From: Deltaproteobacteria bacterium RBG_16_54_18
GTDB taxonomy: Bacteria; Desulfobacterota; B13-G15; RBG-16-54-18
Assembly: GCA_001797935.1 (NCBI GenBank)
Contig: MGQT01000023.1
Span: 1 to 6,946 of the forward strand
Length of the DNA stretch: 6,946 nt
Reading direction: 5' to 3'
Position numbers and translations under genes: made by a program. The notes beneath the pieces were generated by a model. The model saw only the letters and a list, made by a program, of their open reading frames with translations, did no database searches and had not been told where the DNA came from. Positions 5,731 to 6,946 of the stretch are shown in pieces (the stretch's first letter is position 1; the number at the start of each line of letters is the position of its first letter).

Positions 5731-5874
5731 GAGAGCTTTCACATCCTGACGGTCCCGGGCAGGGGATTCGGGAAAGAGGGATATTTCCGCATTGCCTACT
5801 GCGTGGAGATGGCAGTCATTGAGCGCTCTTTGCCGGGGTTTGAGCAGGCAGCGCGGAAATACGGGTTGCGGTAA
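5731..5874 (+). pseudogene. Aminotransferase C-terminal fragment, second copy
   Basis: These 144 bases match 3153-3296, the last 47 codons and stop of the intact aminotransferase, at 128 of 144 positions by my alignment. Most differences are at third codon positions, and only three residues change (Asp to Ala, Val to Ala, Lys to Arg), so the fragment derives from a gene that was under protein-level selection. It keeps the substrate arginine in YFRIAYC and the stop codon. Everything upstream of the junction at 5730/5731 is unrelated to the aminotransferase, so no active site or start is present and it cannot be functional alone. A 14-base identity continues beyond the stop (3321-3334 and 5905-5918). 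Confidence 0.88.
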
Positions 5875-5903
5875 GGAGCTAAGCTCAAGAGGCTGCTACA
5901 AAA

Positions 5904-6908
5904 ATGATCAAAGACCTGACCCTCTTACCCCACCAATTGTATGCAATAAATCCACGTGTATTTTTAAGAGACAACCGTCTCATCGCTTTATTTGCAGTAA
6001 CCCTTATTTGCATTTTTCTTTTGACGCCCTGTGTCGGGATAAGTTCCGACGTTAACGGCCGTATAAGCGACCGCAGTGACGCATCGGTGGCGGACGGCAA
6101 TGATGCCGCTCAGGACGGCAACGGTCCCACTATGATAATGAGTTATAGTAAAGAGAAATGTGCAAAAAACCCTATAGTCTCTTTTGCGTATTTTGTTCCG
6201 CTGATAGCTACGACACTTGTTGACAATATATCAAGTGTCAATAATGAGCAGCAGGTAGATATAATCTCACATAAGATAACAGTTGATTCAAAATCCTTTC
6301 ATGTGGCATGCGAATTTGAAATATTGGGAAGTGGTTTTCATATGAATACATTTGATTCCGCGGGGATGATTGCGACACAGACTGATGAATTAAAAAAAAG
6401 AAAGAAAATGACAAATATGCTTGATTATATCAAGTTTGACGGAGAATGTTTCGGCATTATTGAGGTTAAGGGAACGATAACCGGTTCAACGAGGACTGTT
6501 ACCGAGGTGGATATTCAGTTCAACGCAAGAGGCCATGAAAGCCGCGTAACTGTTGGTCTTTACGATATTAAACCGAAAGATGGAGAATATAAATACGAAA
6601 ACAGATCGAATGAAATAGTTGCTCGGGTGAATTCGCTTTCATTCAAAAAAACAACAGGGACGGTCCCACGCATGGGAATAAAAGTGGCGTCTATCAGTGA
6701 TCCAGGAGGGTCCGAGGGTTTCTTCAGCGGCCTCAAGGCGGCGATAGCCAATTTTATTATAAAGCCCCCGAGGGTGACGAAACTCGGCAATACGACGATG
6801 CTTGAATTTGGAGATGCATTACTTCAAAAAAAGACCGCGTTCACTTTTCTCAAAGCTAAAAATATCAAGGAAAGCAAGATAGTAGCAATGGATCATATGC
6901 AAAAATAA
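5904..6908 (+). CDS. Exported or membrane-anchored protein of unknown function
   Basis: A 334-residue protein that I do not recognise. A hydrophobic segment at about residues 26-47 (LIALFAVTLICIFLLTPCVG) preceded by RDNR looks like a signal peptide or N-terminal anchor. Cys43 follows LTP, a poor lipobox because of the proline. Residues about 55-75 are rich in Asp, Asn, Gly and Ala and look like a flexible linker. The remainder has alternating hydrophobic and polar stretches that suggest a beta-rich domain, ending with a basic segment around IIKPPRVTKLGN (285-296). ATG 5904 has AAGAGG (5887-5892) 11 bases upstream. A TTG near 5937 would shorten the N-terminus while keeping the hydrophobic segment. 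It is clearly more AT-rich than its neighbours: 19 G/C in 60 bases at 6241-6300 against 39 in 60 at 2641-2700. This suggests a different origin. Aminotransferase fragments lie on both sides. Confidence 0.72.
   Translation: MIKDLTLLPHQLYAINPRVFLRDNRLIALFAVTLICIFLLTPCVGISSDVNGRISDRSDASVADGNDAAQDGNGPTMIMSYSKEKCAKNPIVSFAYFVPLIATTLVDNISSVNNEQQVDIISHKITVDSKSFHVACEFEILGSGFHMNTFDSAGMIATQTDELKKRKKMTNMLDYIKFDGECFGIIEVKGTITGSTRTVTEVDIQFNARGHESRVTVGLYDIKPKDGEYKYENRSNEIVARVNSLSFKKTTGTVPRMGIKVASISDPGGSEGFFSGLKAAIANFIIKPPRVTKLGNTTMLEFGDALLQKKTAFTFLKAKNIKESKIVAMDHMQK
5905..5918 (+). repeat. 14-base repeat shared with the region after the intact aminotransferase
   Basis: TGATCAAAGACCTG occurs here and at 3321-3334, 30 and 24 bases after the two aminotransferase stop codons. 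The distance and orientation match, so the duplicated segment probably extended past the stop. Here it overlaps the start codon of the next gene (ATG 5904). Confidence 0.6.
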
Positions 6909-6946
6909 GATGCGGCGGGATGGGCGGAGGAACTCATGGGGGCCAT
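6909..6946 (+). pseudogene. Partial aminotransferase middle segment running off the window
   Basis: The last 21 bases (6926-6946) match 2900-2920 of the intact aminotransferase at 20 of 21 positions, in the same codon frame (EELMGA, corresponding to residues 266-271). The frame is open back to the stop of the preceding gene at 6908 and reads DAAGWA before EELMGA. The homology may therefore begin right after that stop. Only a few codons are visible, and whether a longer aminotransferase piece continues to the right is not known. Confidence 0.6.

Noticed and set aside
6121..6669. ACGGTCCCAC occurring twice (6121-6130 and 6660-6669) as a possible repeat element
   Set aside because: Ten bases with no extended similarity around the two sites. 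Both lie within coding sequence, so chance is sufficient.

Overview
The window looks like a chromosomal segment of a Gram-negative, probably anaerobic or respiratory bacterium. The clues are an exported eight-heme c-type cytochrome related to the hydroxylamine oxidoreductase (HAO) group, a MNT/HEPN gene pair, strong Shine-Dalgarno sites and moderately GC-rich core genes. Nitrospirota or a deltaproteobacterial lineage (Desulfobacterota-like) would fit, but the sequence alone does not settle this. All supported genes are on the + strand. No rRNA, tRNA or CRISPR array was seen.

Layout. Positions 1-416 hold no intact gene. They contain two short inverted-repeat elements (13-108 and 255-382) that share a 20-base core in opposite orientation. 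Between them is a 33-codon remnant resembling the N-terminus of DUF559 endonuclease-like proteins. Next come a 522-residue protein with an N-terminal GNAT acetyltransferase domain and a long unrecognised C-terminal part (417-1985), and a complete class I/II PLP-dependent aminotransferase (2106-3296). A promoter region rich in inverted repeats then leads into a MNT nucleotidyltransferase (3435-3764) and a HEPN protein (to 4154). The HEPN start appears broken by one extra A in a six-A run. An octaheme cytochrome with its own candidate promoter follows (4416-5660).

The right third is a mosaic. A 144-base copy of the aminotransferase 3' end (5731-5874, 128/144 identical to 3153-3296) precedes an AT-rich gene for an exported protein of unknown function (5904-6908). 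Directly after that gene, the last bases of the window match the middle of the aminotransferase (20/21 bases, same frame). The order is therefore C-terminal piece, cargo gene, middle piece, all on one strand. A simple insertion into one gene cannot give this order. It suggests tandem duplication or repeated recombination using aminotransferase segments.

The genes do not form one pathway. The MNT/HEPN pair is the only clear two-gene operon. The aminotransferase is a metabolic enzyme whose sequence has been reused as duplicated segments. The cytochrome would work in the periplasm with redox partners encoded outside the window.
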